From positions 1-43,799 of the forward strand of contig LCEX01000011.1 in the NCBI GenBank assembly GCA_000995415.1: a stretch of 43,799 bases of DNA, written 5' to 3'. Under the pieces are notes generated by a model. That model did no database searches, had not been told where the DNA came from, and worked only from the letters and a program-made list of their open reading frames with translations. The DNA is from Candidatus Gottesmanbacteria bacterium GW2011_GWC1_43_10. Lineage in GTDB: Bacteria; Patescibacteriota; Microgenomatia; UBA10105. Positions within the stretch are counted from its first letter, which is position 1. Every line of letters starts with the position of its first letter. This document shows positions 14,871-22,958 of this stretch, in pieces. Both the position numbers and the translations under genes were made by a program.

Positions 14871-15974
14871 ATAACGAGTTAACTTTCCGCCTACCTTTAT
14901 GAGGGTAGCTGCTGTAAATAGTGCAAAAAAAGGATACAGTGGTGCCAAATACTTCAACCCTCCTTCTGTAAGGAAGATGATATAAGTCATAAATATCACC
15001 ACATAACCATAAAATAACTTGTATAAATGTTTTTTTTCTAATATAAATATACTGGCAAAAGCAGTTATGACCGTGATTGGCATAAGGATAGACCACTCTT
15101 CAGTCCAAAAAACATAACCACCCCCTTCCGTCCACCAGATCTTCTCTCTTCCAAAGAAGATACCATTTAAAATATTTCCTACCACAATTGGATTACCCAT
15201 TCGCCAGCGGATTACCCACCATTGGTATTGGAAAAAAGCAACAAGATCTTGCTGTCGATTGATGAAGAATTCAAAAAATGAAGCAATATAGACCAGAAAA
15301 ATGATCGGCAAGGTCAGTATAAATGTCCAAAAATGTTGCCGCCGGTATCTCCATTGGTAGAGAACTAGACATAATAAAATCACGGCAAAGAAGGGGAAAA
15401 ATTTGGTGGCAATACTTATGCCAAAAAAAACAGAGGAGAGCACATACCACTTCATTGAGCGTGCAGTTGTAAATAAGTACAAACCAATCAAAAAAAATGT
15501 TGCCATCGGCAAATCAAGCAGAGGCATACTCATTGCATGTAAAAAGTAGGGATCAATCACAAGAAGAACCAGGGCAAGTATGCCAATATCAAAACGTTTC
15601 AGCAAAAGTATGCCAAATTTATAGGTGATCCACAGGTATAAAAGAGCGTAGGCAATATAAATGACTACCTGATTGTTAAAAAGGTATATTGAAAGTCCAA
15701 GTAAATATTTTCCCAGAGGGGGATTTTCGAAATTTACTCGTGAGACTTCTCCGCCCGTAAAATAATAATGACCAGCAAAGGAATAAAGATCGTAGTCTGA
15801 TACGATGTATTTCGAACCTTCACCTTCTACATACTGCGAGTGTAAATACTGATCAGCATAATAATCAAAATCATAAGGTTTTATATAGCGCTCCCGATGA
15901 CGATAGAGTTGGAAAAAAAACAGGATAATCATCAATAGAAAAAGGAGAACATGTATCCACTGCTGTTGTTTCAT
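14859..15974 (-). CDS. Integral-membrane glycosyltransferase-like protein (GT39/PMT type)
   Basis: The 371-residue protein has about eight to ten hydrophobic segments and an extracytoplasmic loop with NFENPPLGKYLLGL, the pattern seen in GT39/ArnT-type enzymes that use polyprenyl-phosphate sugars. A first transmembrane helix (residues 7-22) is followed by an acidic loop (PYDFDYYADQY), typical for the catalytic Asp region. It should glycosylate proteins or envelope lipids at the outer membrane-face. It is divergent from the gene at 16091. The acceptor is unknown. Confidence 0.75.
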   Translation of the reverse strand: MKQQQWIHVLLFLLMIILFFFQLYRHRERYIKPYDFDYYADQYLHSQYVEGEGSKYIVSDYDLYSFAGHYYFTGGEVSRVNFENPPLGKYLLGLSIYLFNNQVVIYIAYALLYLWITYKFGILLLKRFDIGILALVLLVIDPYFLHAMSMPLLDLPMATFFLIGLYLFTTARSMKWYVLSSVFFGISIATKFFPFFAVILLCLVLYQWRYRRQHFWTFILTLPIIFLVYIASFFEFFINRQQDLVAFFQYQWWVIRWRMGNPIVVGNILNGIFFGREKIWWTEGGGYVFWTEEWSILMPITVITAFASIFILEKKHLYKLFYGYVVIFMTYIIFLTEGGLKYLAPLYPFFALFTAATLIKVGGKLTRYKRK

Positions 15975-16090
15975 GCGCTAGTAAAACTCATTGTATTCAA
16001 AAAGCTCATTTGATATAGTTCAGGATGATAAATCACAACTGACGAGAAATAATATAGCATATTTATGATATTTATAGAGAACATCTAAAA

Positions 16091-17581
16091 GTGAAATTTG
16101 TATCCACTTCTTCCAAAAAATTGGCTCGGTTACGATTGAAGTTGATCTCGTATTTCAAAAAAAATACACGCTTCTCTATTTTTATCTTCGTCACTATTTT
16201 CATCGCGGTTTTTTTTCGATTCTACGACTACCTTACTCGTATTTATATCTATGCCGATAGTTCACTTTTTGTTCAGGTAGCCTACTTTGCCTACAAAAAT
16301 TTTAAACTTCCCCAGATCGGACCTTTTGCGCAAGGGCCATTTTTTACGGGTCCATGGTGGTTATGGATACTTCAAACGGTATTTATCGTACCGTTGGGAT
16401 TACTCACTCCGTGGTATTTCATGTCGCTTCTATCATTGATTTTTATAATTCTTATTTTCTTTGCAGGAAAAGAAATCGGAGGCCGAGAAATGGGTGCGCT
16501 TGCGGCACTGTTTGCCTCTCTTTCAACAGCCCAAATTGATAATTCATTTACTACATGGAATGCAGCTGCTGATCCTTTTTTAGGATTACTCGTTATTTTG
16601 TGGGTATTAAAATATAGAAAAGAAAGAAAATCCATTTATTTTTTCCTCGCGGGTTTTTGCCTTAGCTTGGCAATTTCCATTCATTTTCAATCAGCATTTA
16701 TAGCCCCGCTTGTGGGTATAGCAATCGTCACACTCAAACCAAAAATAAAAGACGTGTTGGCTCTAGTAATTGGCATTTCGATCCCACTACTTCCTTTTTT
16801 ATATTTTGATGTTCGTTTTCATTGGTTTGAGACTCGAAGAATCCTTGATTATTTACTGATTGGACAACAAAGAATCTATATTCCGAACCGTTGGCTTACG
16901 TATGCCGGAGTATATTGGCCGACAAACTGGGCCTGGATTATTGGGGGCAATATTTGGGTAGTATATCTACTCATTGGTTTTACCACCATCCTAAGTATCG
17001 TCAGATTGATACAGTATAAGAAATATGTGAATTACTACATCGTTGCTTTTTCATTTGTGTTATCACTTGTGATGTTGAGATATTATCGAGGTGAACGACA
17101 ATTCTACTATACCAATTATGCTCATGCATTTGTGCTTCTTATCACTGCATGGACGATTAAAGAGCTTTATGCATATAAAAAAATTCTCGGCGCTGGTTTT
17201 GCAGGAATTATCATTGTCTTTTCTTTTCAAGCGTCTCTTAGAAATTTCGCACCACGAGTCATCACTTACCAACAAGTCAATCAGTTAGTTTCTGAAGTGT
17301 ATACGAAATACCCCCAAGCAAACTTTGATATTTATGAGTGTCCGTTTGTGGCGAGTATGATCAGTACTGCTGTCTCGTACAAAATCTATTATGATGGTCG
17401 CAATACCCCCGATGGCATAAAAATTGGCGTTTGCAATGATAATTTTAAGTTATCCTGGCGTGAAGTGACTGATCGAGAGATTGACTTCCAGTATGGTTAT
17501 AAAAATAAATCGACACCTCACACTTATGAAGATATGACCGAATGGTGGAAGAAAAATCCTCCCGGTGCATCCCTTTATTAG
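16091..17581 (+). CDS. Integral-membrane glycosyltransferase-like protein (GT39/PMT type)
   Basis: The 496-residue protein starts with GTG (MKFVSTSSKKLARLRLKL), a basic cytosolic tail, then at least nine membrane segments. After the first helix comes an acidic loop (YIYADSSLFVQVAYFAYKN) as in GT39/ArnT-like enzymes, and the C-terminal about 120 residues form a soluble extracytoplasmic domain with two Cys (YECPF, GVCND). A dolichyl- or undecaprenyl-phosphate-sugar donor is expected from the family. The paired opposite gene at 14859-15974 is related in type but not closely in sequence. Confidence 0.72.
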   Translation: MKFVSTSSKKLARLRLKLISYFKKNTRFSIFIFVTIFIAVFFRFYDYLTRIYIYADSSLFVQVAYFAYKNFKLPQIGPFAQGPFFTGPWWLWILQTVFIVPLGLLTPWYFMSLLSLIFIILIFFAGKEIGGREMGALAALFASLSTAQIDNSFTTWNAAADPFLGLLVILWVLKYRKERKSIYFFLAGFCLSLAISIHFQSAFIAPLVGIAIVTLKPKIKDVLALVIGISIPLLPFLYFDVRFHWFETRRILDYLLIGQQRIYIPNRWLTYAGVYWPTNWAWIIGGNIWVVYLLIGFTTILSIVRLIQYKKYVNYYIVAFSFVLSLVMLRYYRGERQFYYTNYAHAFVLLITAWTIKELYAYKKILGAGFAGIIIVFSFQASLRNFAPRVITYQQVNQLVSEVYTKYPQANFDIYECPFVASMISTAVSYKIYYDGRNTPDGIKIGVCNDNFKLSWREVTDREIDFQYGYKNKSTPHTYEDMTEWWKKNPPGASLY

Positions 17582-17614
17582 TCAAGTTAAACGAAAAAGA
17601 CACTACCTAATTTT

Positions 17615-17695
17615 TAGTCGCGGGGGTCAAAGATATTATGCTTCGCATCATCCTGATGATACGAAATCAGAACGTATTTTCTTACTCACCCTGCT
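17615..17695 (-). repeat. HP2-related block, diverged copy
   Basis: Plus strand GTCGCGGGGGT...ACGAAATCAGAACGTATTTTC matches the conserved HP2 block, but about 30 bp containing an ATCATCCTGATGAT palindrome are inserted in the middle. It lies between convergent genes. Confidence 0.6.
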
Positions 17696-17706
17696 TCAAT
17701 TTTAAG

Positions 17707-17817
17707 CTAATACTTATCGATAAACTCGTTAATTGCTTTACCGATACCCGTAAAAATAGACCTGATGATTTTTTTAAGTATTTCATATAGTTTCTGGATT
17801 TGTCTCAGTAACATCAT
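17707..17817 (-). CDS. Possible 36-residue amphipathic peptide
   Basis: Directly after the exchanger stop there is an ORF starting MMLLRQIQKLYEIL and ending AINEFIDKY. AGGAG overlaps the exchanger tail 11 bases before the ATG. The peptide could form one long amphipathic, membrane-associating helix. There is no family recognition, and ORFs of this size occur by chance, so this is tentative. Confidence 0.35.
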   Translation of the reverse strand: MMLLRQIQKLYEILKKIIRSIFTGIGKAINEFIDKY

Positions 17818-17818
17818 T

Positions 17819-18802
17819 TCACAGGAAACTCCTCACTATTTGGATCATAACTATACCTACATATCCACTCAGGAGTATAAATCCTTCCCTTTTGGATATG
17901 GTGTGTTTCGTCAGAATAAAAACAAACAAGAGAAAACTCATGAGAATAAGAGCTGGTAAATCAAAGTTGAGCCATTCATCAGAAATGACGACTGGAGCAA
18001 GCATTGCTGATATTCCCAGTGTCACAAGCATGGTAAAAATATTTGAACCAAGGGTTTCGGATACGGCTATCTCTCCCATACCCTTTTTCGTGGCATTGTA
18101 CGCTGCGACGATGTTGGGTATTGAAGGGCCAAGCGCACCGAGAGTCAAACCGATAACCAATTCATTGATCCGAAACTGTTGAGCAAGATTTATGAGTTGT
18201 CCTCCAAACACCTGAGCACCACCTAAGAGAAACAAGAGTCCTAATCCGAAAGAAAACCAACCGGGCTTGAGTTTGCCGAAGTCAAAACCAATCAGATCAA
18301 GCTCGATAAGCACTTCTTGAACATGAGCGCTCTTTTGTGCAGGAGTTCTTTGTTTTTCGTATAAAAGTACATTGATAGTATAGGGAATAAAGAGGAGAAA
18401 GAACGCAAATCCCTCAAGTCTCGTGATCTGCCCTCCCGTGCTGACCGCAAACACGAGAATGGGAACTACGATAGAAAACACGCCATCACGTAAAATGGTC
18501 GTCACACTAACCTTGAGAGGTTTAACTAGGGCAGACAAACCAGTCATGAGACCAATGTTGCAGATAATTGATCCTAAGACCACTCCCAAGCTGATTGCCG
18601 GAAAACCACTGAGTGTCGCATACATGGCAACAAGAATCTCCGGTAAACTCACTGCTGCAGAAACTAAAATAAGGCCCACTGAGGAACCAGACACGCCCAA
18701 TTTGCGGGCTATAGGTATAAGAGAGTCTGTAAGCCAATCAGAACCTTTACCGATTGTTAAGATACTTCCAGCGATCAAAAAAAATGAAATTAAACCTTCC
18801 AT
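17819..18802 (-). CDS. Sodium/calcium exchanger-family (CaCA) membrane protein
   Basis: The 327-residue protein has ten hydrophobic segments and the two internal alpha repeats of CaCA antiporters: VSAAVSLPEILVAMYATLSG (residues 47-66) and LGALGPSIPNIVAAYNATKKG (about 221-241), each followed by a LGSxIxN motif. Family members exchange Ca2+ or another cation for Na+, H+ or K+ across the cytoplasmic membrane. In repeat 1 the key Glu is present (E55), but in repeat 2 the equivalent residue is Asn (N230), so the transported ions may differ from the classical case. Confidence 0.85.
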   Translation of the reverse strand: MEGLISFFLIAGSILTIGKGSDWLTDSLIPIARKLGVSGSSVGLILVSAAVSLPEILVAMYATLSGFPAISLGVVLGSIICNIGLMTGLSALVKPLKVSVTTILRDGVFSIVVPILVFAVSTGGQITRLEGFAFFLLFIPYTINVLLYEKQRTPAQKSAHVQEVLIELDLIGFDFGKLKPGWFSFGLGLLFLLGGAQVFGGQLINLAQQFRINELVIGLTLGALGPSIPNIVAAYNATKKGMGEIAVSETLGSNIFTMLVTLGISAMLAPVVISDEWLNFDLPALILMSFLLFVFILTKHTISKREGFILLSGYVGIVMIQIVRSFL

Positions 18803-18831
18803 CCGTGACTGTCATTATAGCATCCGAATAG

Positions 18832-18876
18832 TTTAATGTCCTCAGTTGCGAGGGTTACACGAAATCAGAACTTGGT
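18832..18876 (-). repeat. HP2 conserved block, copy at the fic 3' end
   Basis: TTTAATGTCCTCAGTTGCG then GGGTTACACGAAATCAGAAC on the plus strand matches the blocks at 14818 and 21280 almost perfectly. The partner strand of the outer stem is missing, so this is a remnant of about half an element. Confidence 0.7.
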
Positions 18877-20001
18877 TTATTCAAAAAGAGCAACATAGTC
18901 AGCAAACGAAAATACACGGTTTCTCTTGTGACCAGTCAGCTCCTTAAGTATTCCTACATCGACAAATTTAGATACTAAAGCGAGAGCGTTTGGATTTTTG
19001 ATATTAAGTATCTGTTCCACATCTCTTACTCGAACCATAGGCGTTTTAAACAAATAATTATAAAGCGTCATTCCTTTCTCAGTAGAGCGCCCGAGTTTCG
19101 CAAGTCGCTTAATACCATATTCACGTAGTACTATGATTTTTCTAGCAGTTTCAACTGCTCTTTCAGATGTTTCAGTAACGCCTTGTAGGAAAAATTCAAG
19201 CCATCCTTCTACATCATCCTTTTCACGAAACAAATTTAGACGGTCATAATAAGTCTGGCGATTTCTTTTGAAAAAATCTGAGAGATAAAGTAGGGGTTTG
19301 CGTAATATTTTTTGTTGACAAAGATAAAATGTGATAAGAAGACGGCCTACTCGACCATTTCCATCTAGAAATGGATGAATAGTCTCAAACTGAGCGTGTA
19401 GAAGACCCGTTTTAATAAGAATAGGTATTGATCCCGATTTGTACATATACTCTTCAAGGTTTCCCATAAGGTTCATGATTTTATTTGCAGGAGGCGGCAC
19501 AAAAGTTGCTGTTTCAATCGTTGGTCCACTAATCCAATTTTGTGAAGTTCGAAATTCTCCTGGGTTTTTTACTTCTCCTCTGACACCCTGAAGAAGCATT
19601 TTATGAATTTCTTTAAGCAATCGCAGAGAAAGAGGAAGTTCTTTGAGTCGTTCTAGACCATAGTTCATCGCAGTTATGTAATTGATAATTTCATTAACAT
19701 CTTTATGCACCTCTCCTTCCCCAATATTTGCTTCCTTTTTTAGAACGTCAATAAAAGTCGCTTGAGTTCCCTCAATTTGGCTTGAAATAGTCGCTTCCTT
19801 ACGCACATACATGAAAATGAAGAAATCAACATTAGGCAGAATATCAGCAACGCCATCGAGCCTTCCTAAGGCTAAATCAGCTCGAGATAGTAAATTTAGA
19901 AGTTTTCCCTCCGATTTTATTTCAAAAGGAAGCGAGTTGGGAACAAATGCTCGATAACGAGCATCTCCCTGAAGCTGATTTAAGTATTTTCCGCTTCTCA
20001 T
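18877..20001 (-). CDS. Fic-domain protein (AMPylator type) with C-terminal winged helix
   Basis: The 374-residue protein has an N-terminal Fic_N region with the inhibitory motif SSQIEG (residues 73-78), the catalytic Fic motif HPFLDGNGRVGR (209-220), and a C-terminal region (about 300-374) with a winged-helix look (VRDVEQILNIKNPNALALVSKFVDVGIL). Class II Fic enzymes transfer AMP to a target Thr or Tyr and are blocked by their own inhibitory helix. The promoter has three copies of a 9-bp site, so self-regulation through the winged helix is plausible. An HP2 block overlaps its 3' flank. Confidence 0.93.
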   Translation of the reverse strand: MRSGKYLNQLQGDARYRAFVPNSLPFEIKSEGKLLNLLSRADLALGRLDGVADILPNVDFFIFMYVRKEATISSQIEGTQATFIDVLKKEANIGEGEVHKDVNEIINYITAMNYGLERLKELPLSLRLLKEIHKMLLQGVRGEVKNPGEFRTSQNWISGPTIETATFVPPPANKIMNLMGNLEEYMYKSGSIPILIKTGLLHAQFETIHPFLDGNGRVGRLLITFYLCQQKILRKPLLYLSDFFKRNRQTYYDRLNLFREKDDVEGWLEFFLQGVTETSERAVETARKIIVLREYGIKRLAKLGRSTEKGMTLYNYLFKTPMVRVRDVEQILNIKNPNALALVSKFVDVGILKELTGHKRNRVFSFADYVALFE

Positions 20002-20005
20002 ATTG

Positions 20006-20103
20006 CGTAGATAAAATTAGCTATATCTATGTTTATTAGTATAAAACGTAGATAACGTGTTGTCAATCTACAACATTCGTAGGTATAAGTTCCCTTATCT
20101 ACG
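20006..20103 (-). promoter_or_regulatory. fic promoter with three CGTAGATAA operator sites
   Basis: TTGACA (20061-20066), a 17-bp spacer and TATACT (20038-20043) form a near-consensus minus-strand promoter. CGTAGATAA occurs at 20006-20014 and 20047-20055, and inverted at 20095-20103. The sites cover the leader, the spacer and the upstream region, the arrangement expected of a repressor. Confidence 0.75.
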
Positions 20104-20120
20104 ACCAGGCATAATTACTA

Positions 20121-20192
20121 AAATAGCGCCTTGTGAGGCTCCAAATATAATTGGTTGCGGGGGTTACACGAAATCAGAACCTATTTTCTTTA
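20121..20192 (-). repeat. HP2 element with shortened stem
   Basis: AATAGCGCC, TGAGGCT and then GTTGCGGGGGTTACACG plus AAATCAGAACCTATTTTC are present on the plus strand, but the hairpin between the first stem strand and the conserved block is reduced to about 15 bp. Confidence 0.65.
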
Positions 20193-20218
20193 TGAACTTA
20201 ATATGAGAATTGCTAATG

Positions 20219-20794
20219 TTATCTTGAATATAATTGGTGTAATGCGTTTGCCAATTGGTCTTCCGAAATACCCTGAATGTTAACAGATATGTACCCAATT
20301 TGTTTTTCAACGTATTTACTACTAAATAAAGATTTCCTAACATACTGTCCAGGTGAGAGACGTATGCAAAACAAATGTGATGGATTGTCATTAGTACAAA
20401 TTAGTTCAACTCTGTAATGAGCTCTAAATTCCATTGTAGAATTTCCTTCTCGATCATAACGTGCTACTTTTTCACCTAATTCCCAGCGGTAAGCAACGTT
20501 GTCAACATCGCCTCCTTCGAGTCCTTCGTAAAAATCATGAGACAGTCCATCATCAACATAATAAGATTTTCCCAAAACTGCGCCTAAATCCCCCAATACT
20601 TTACGAACCATGGGAGAAAGGTCTTCATAAGCTTTTCTTTTTTTTGCTTCGATAGCTCTTTTTGCATCAATAATCGGTTTGAGTCGTTTTTGCTCCTCTT
20701 CTCTCCGTAAATCTGATTGTCTTTGTTCTTCGAGTACCGTTCTAGCTCGTTCTGCGTCTTGCTGTGCTTTAAGAGTCTCAAAAATATTAGGCAT
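20219..20794 (-). CDS. Hypothetical protein, 191 aa, with N-terminal coiled coil
   Basis: Residues 1-60 are strongly charged (QQDAERARTVLEEQRQSDLRREEEQ) and should form a long helix or coiled coil; residues 70-191 look like a mixed alpha/beta domain (YVDDGLSHDFYEGLEGGDVD, ELICTNDNPSHLFCIRL). There is no membrane segment or signal peptide. I do not recognise the family. It stands alone on the minus strand between HP2 elements in an accessory stretch. Confidence 0.65.
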   Translation of the reverse strand: MPNIFETLKAQQDAERARTVLEEQRQSDLRREEEQKRLKPIIDAKRAIEAKKRKAYEDLSPMVRKVLGDLGAVLGKSYYVDDGLSHDFYEGLEGGDVDNVAYRWELGEKVARYDREGNSTMEFRAHYRVELICTNDNPSHLFCIRLSPGQYVRKSLFSSKYVEKQIGYISVNIQGISEDQLANALHQLYSR

Positions 20795-20857
20795 AATCTT
20801 TTAAAGATTGTTAAGTTCTGTGTTCATTGTATAATAGCGTGTCAAAATTGCTATACC

Positions 20858-20877
20858 AAAAAGCGCTTTACAGCGCT
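20858..20877 (-). terminator. Terminator after GIY-YIG copy 2
   Basis: AGCGCT-GTAA-AGCGCT followed by TTTTT on the minus strand lies just downstream of the GIY-YIG stop codon. Confidence 0.6.
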
Positions 20878-20885
20878 CTAATTTC

Positions 20886-21167
20886 TTAGGTTCTGATTTG
20901 TTCCCTTTCCCTTAACTTCAGATAATTAGCTAGTTGCTTTTTAAGCACTCTCATTCCCATACTTGTTTTCAAATATCTTTCTCTTGCTTCAGCGTCAGAT
21001 TTGAGTAAATATGCTTCGTAGTAAATAAGTTTAAATGGAGCGTACGGAGCTGTGGAAAAGTTTTTACCGGAATTATGTTCTAATACTCTTCTTTTTAGAT
21101 CAGAAGTTGAACCCTTGTAAAGCCAGTCAGGTTTCTTGAGAGATTGGAGTATATAAACGTAGTACAC
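20886..21167 (-). CDS. GIY-YIG endonuclease domain protein (copy 2)
   Basis: The 93-residue protein starts at GTG (MYYVYILQSLKKPDWLYKGS), with the GIY-YIG core Y-V-Y and Y-K-G, then RRVLEHNSGKNFSTA, FKLIYYE and the conserved E in ARERYLKTSMG. It is a different subfamily from copy 1. The stop codon lies inside an AGGTTCTGATTT sequence whose inverted partner is at 21311-21322, so the gene sits within a 437-bp segment bounded by inverted repeats. The upstream part of that segment is a pair of HP2 hairpins. Confidence 0.9.
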   Translation of the reverse strand: MYYVYILQSLKKPDWLYKGSTSDLKRRVLEHNSGKNFSTAPYAPFKLIYYEAYLLKSDAEARERYLKTSMGMRVLKKQLANYLKLREREQIRT

Positions 21168-21323
21168 GTCTTAATTGTATCCCTTGAGGGCATTATGTGT
21201 CATTTCGTGACACACCGCCCTCATGAGGCTGGAAGAAAAAGAGAATAAAAAAAGCTCTCCAAAGGAGAGCTCTCTTTTTCTTTAATAGCCTCAGTTGCGG
21301 GGGTTACACGAAATCAGAACCTA
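20886..21323 (-). mobile_element. Putative GIY-YIG mobile element with 13-bp terminal inverted repeats
   Basis: TAGGTTCTGATTT at 20887-20899 is the exact reverse complement of AAATCAGAACCTA at 21311-21323. Between them lie one GIY-YIG gene and two hairpins (21185-21223 and 21224-21293). The same right-end block recurs at 14.85, 17.67, 18.86 and 20.17 kb. No clear target-site duplication is visible. The assignment as a mobile unit is inference from this structure. Confidence 0.55.
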
Positions 21324-21330
21324 TTTTCTG
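21185..21330 (-). repeat. HP2 hairpin pair upstream of GIY-YIG copy 2
   Basis: Hairpin 21224-21293 has outer stem TGAGGCT/AGCCTCA, an inner AAGAAAAAGAG/CTCTTTTTCTT stem and an apical GAGCTCTCC/GGAGAGC hairpin followed by seven T (a minus-strand terminator). Hairpin 21185-21223 has TGAGGGC/GCCCTCA around TGTGTCA/TGACACA. The outer stems differ from each other by paired changes. Confidence 0.8.
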
Positions 21331-21442
21331 CTTCAAAAACCACTATTTGTATACCAATAAATAGCGCCGGTGACATAATATTTTTTGTAAAAATGAACAG
21401 TTGAGCTTATACTATACATAGCAAGAAATAATTAGAATAAAA

Positions 21443-21910
21443 ATGAAAATAAACAACTTGAATGGTTCGAACATTGCATTTGTTATTGGAGCATTACTTA
21501 TTGCTTCGTCAACTCTAAATACAAACGGAAACAACGGACCCACCTTTGCCATGGGCAACATAATACTTTTTGGTTCAATTGCTTATACGGCAAGACGAAA
21601 ACATCATATTACCCCGTCCAAACTATGGCTAATCGCCGAAATTATCTCGATTGTCATTGTTTTATACTTCACCCTCTTAGGTGTTATAAGTGAAGGCTGG
21701 TACCAACATCCAATTTCTTTTTTAGTCGCACCACTGTGGGTTATCGTTGTCTATTGTATCGCACTATTCAAGAGTAAAAATGAAGACATGACTCATAAAA
21801 GTGGCAGTACTGACTATACCAACCTTGAAAAGCTAGCGGAACTTAGGGATAAGGGTATAATCACCGAAGAAGAGTTCATAGCCAAAAAGAAGAAAGTACT
21901 ACAGATATAA
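21443..21910 (+). CDS. Membrane protein with C-terminal SHOCT-like domain
   Basis: The 155-residue protein has four hydrophobic segments (residues about 10-27, 30-45, 57-78 and 88-108) and a C-terminal LEKLAELRDKGIITEEEFIAKK motif, the short SHOCT oligomerisation domain. It is a small inner-membrane protein of unknown role. It is the first of three consecutive plus-strand genes for small membrane-anchored proteins. Confidence 0.7.
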   Translation: MKINNLNGSNIAFVIGALLIASSTLNTNGNNGPTFAMGNIILFGSIAYTARRKHHITPSKLWLIAEIISIVIVLYFTLLGVISEGWYQHPISFLVAPLWVIVVYCIALFKSKNEDMTHKSGSTDYTNLEKLAELRDKGIITEEEFIAKKKKVLQI

Positions 21911-21919
21911 AAACTATGT

Positions 21920-22507
21920 ATGCTTAAAAATCGGCAGCAACAAATACTTCTTGTCGTCGTAATCCTCCTCTCATTTTTTTTAGGTCGAGTGAGCATGTAC
22001 CAGTCGACAAATAAAAAATCCGTCTCCGAAACCAAACCAAATGCACAGACGATTAAAGGGTCGGGCGAAAATCTTAGCGCTTTATCCGAAGAAGATGAAA
22101 CACGACAATTGGCTGAACGGTTTGAGCAGCTGCAAATTGATAAAAAAGCTACAGATGTTTTGTTATTATTTACTCCACCTCAAACTAAAAAGGAAGCCGA
22201 TGATTATTTATTCATACTGGGAATGGATTTATTTAACGAACCAAGTCCTAACCCAAGGTTATATCTTACTAACGGACTTCAATCTTGCATAAAGTCCTAC
22301 TCAATAAAATCCATTATAAAAAGCGAGAATAAATATATAGCCACTGCAGATGAGTCACGCTGTGTTTATGACAATTCAACGGGAAAACAATGGGAAGAAA
22401 AACAGACGATGATTATAGAGGTTGTAAGAGTAGGAGCGCGTCCAATGATCGATAGATACTACTCTGATGAAGGTGAACTAACAAAATACGCTGGATTTTA
22501 TTTATAA
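21920..22507 (+). CDS. Hypothetical membrane-anchored protein, 195 aa
   Basis: A basic start and one N-terminal hydrophobic helix (residues 8-21, ILLVVVILLSFFLG) are followed by a Ser/Thr/Lys linker and a soluble domain (residues about 60-195) with two Cys (LQSCIKS, ESRCVYD) about 27 residues apart that could form a disulfide outside the cell. The family is not recognised. It starts 10 bp after the SHOCT gene, probably in the same operon. Confidence 0.6.
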   Translation: MLKNRQQQILLVVVILLSFFLGRVSMYQSTNKKSVSETKPNAQTIKGSGENLSALSEEDETRQLAERFEQLQIDKKATDVLLLFTPPQTKKEADDYLFILGMDLFNEPSPNPRLYLTNGLQSCIKSYSIKSIIKSENKYIATADESRCVYDNSTGKQWEEKQTMIIEVVRVGARPMIDRYYSDEGELTKYAGFYL

Positions 22508-22533
22508 TAAATAGAATAAAAGTATATAACCTT

Positions 22534-22953
22534 ATGCGGAAAATTATAGTTATAATTTTAGTAGGAATATTTTTTAGCTACATATTCGATTGGGGATTTT
22601 TAACTGGAAGAATTACAGAATATCCAATTTTATGTCCAAATGACTTCCATGAAGGAAATGGCTGTATGACTATTAGAATAACCGACTACTACCCTGATAA
22701 AAATACTCAAACAGTTAAAGCTAAATCTGATTTTGAAATTAAAACTTTAAAGAAGTGCAGTGTAATAAATCGAAGTAACTGGGAATGTAAGTATGATGAT
22801 GAGTCAGCTACTTTTGGTTTCAATAATGGTCAATATCACAGTACTACACTTTGGTCAAAAACACAGAACGCTGAAGACATGTTAAAAACAGATTTGGAGT
22901 ATATATACGTACCACGATGGAGATACCTACTTGAAGATTGGCATATAATTTAA
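22534..22953 (+). CDS. Hypothetical membrane-anchored protein, 139 aa
   Basis: One N-terminal hydrophobic segment (residues 4-18, IIVIILVGIFFSYIF) is followed by a small extracytoplasmic domain with four Cys (YPILCPND, NGCMTI, KKCSVI, WECKYDD), which could form two disulfides. It lies 27 bp after the preceding gene. There is no family recognition and no good Shine-Dalgarno. Confidence 0.6.
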   Translation: MRKIIVIILVGIFFSYIFDWGFLTGRITEYPILCPNDFHEGNGCMTIRITDYYPDKNTQTVKAKSDFEIKTLKKCSVINRSNWECKYDDESATFGFNNGQYHSTTLWSKTQNAEDMLKTDLEYIYVPRWRYLLEDWHII

Positions 22954-22958
22954 GCTGT

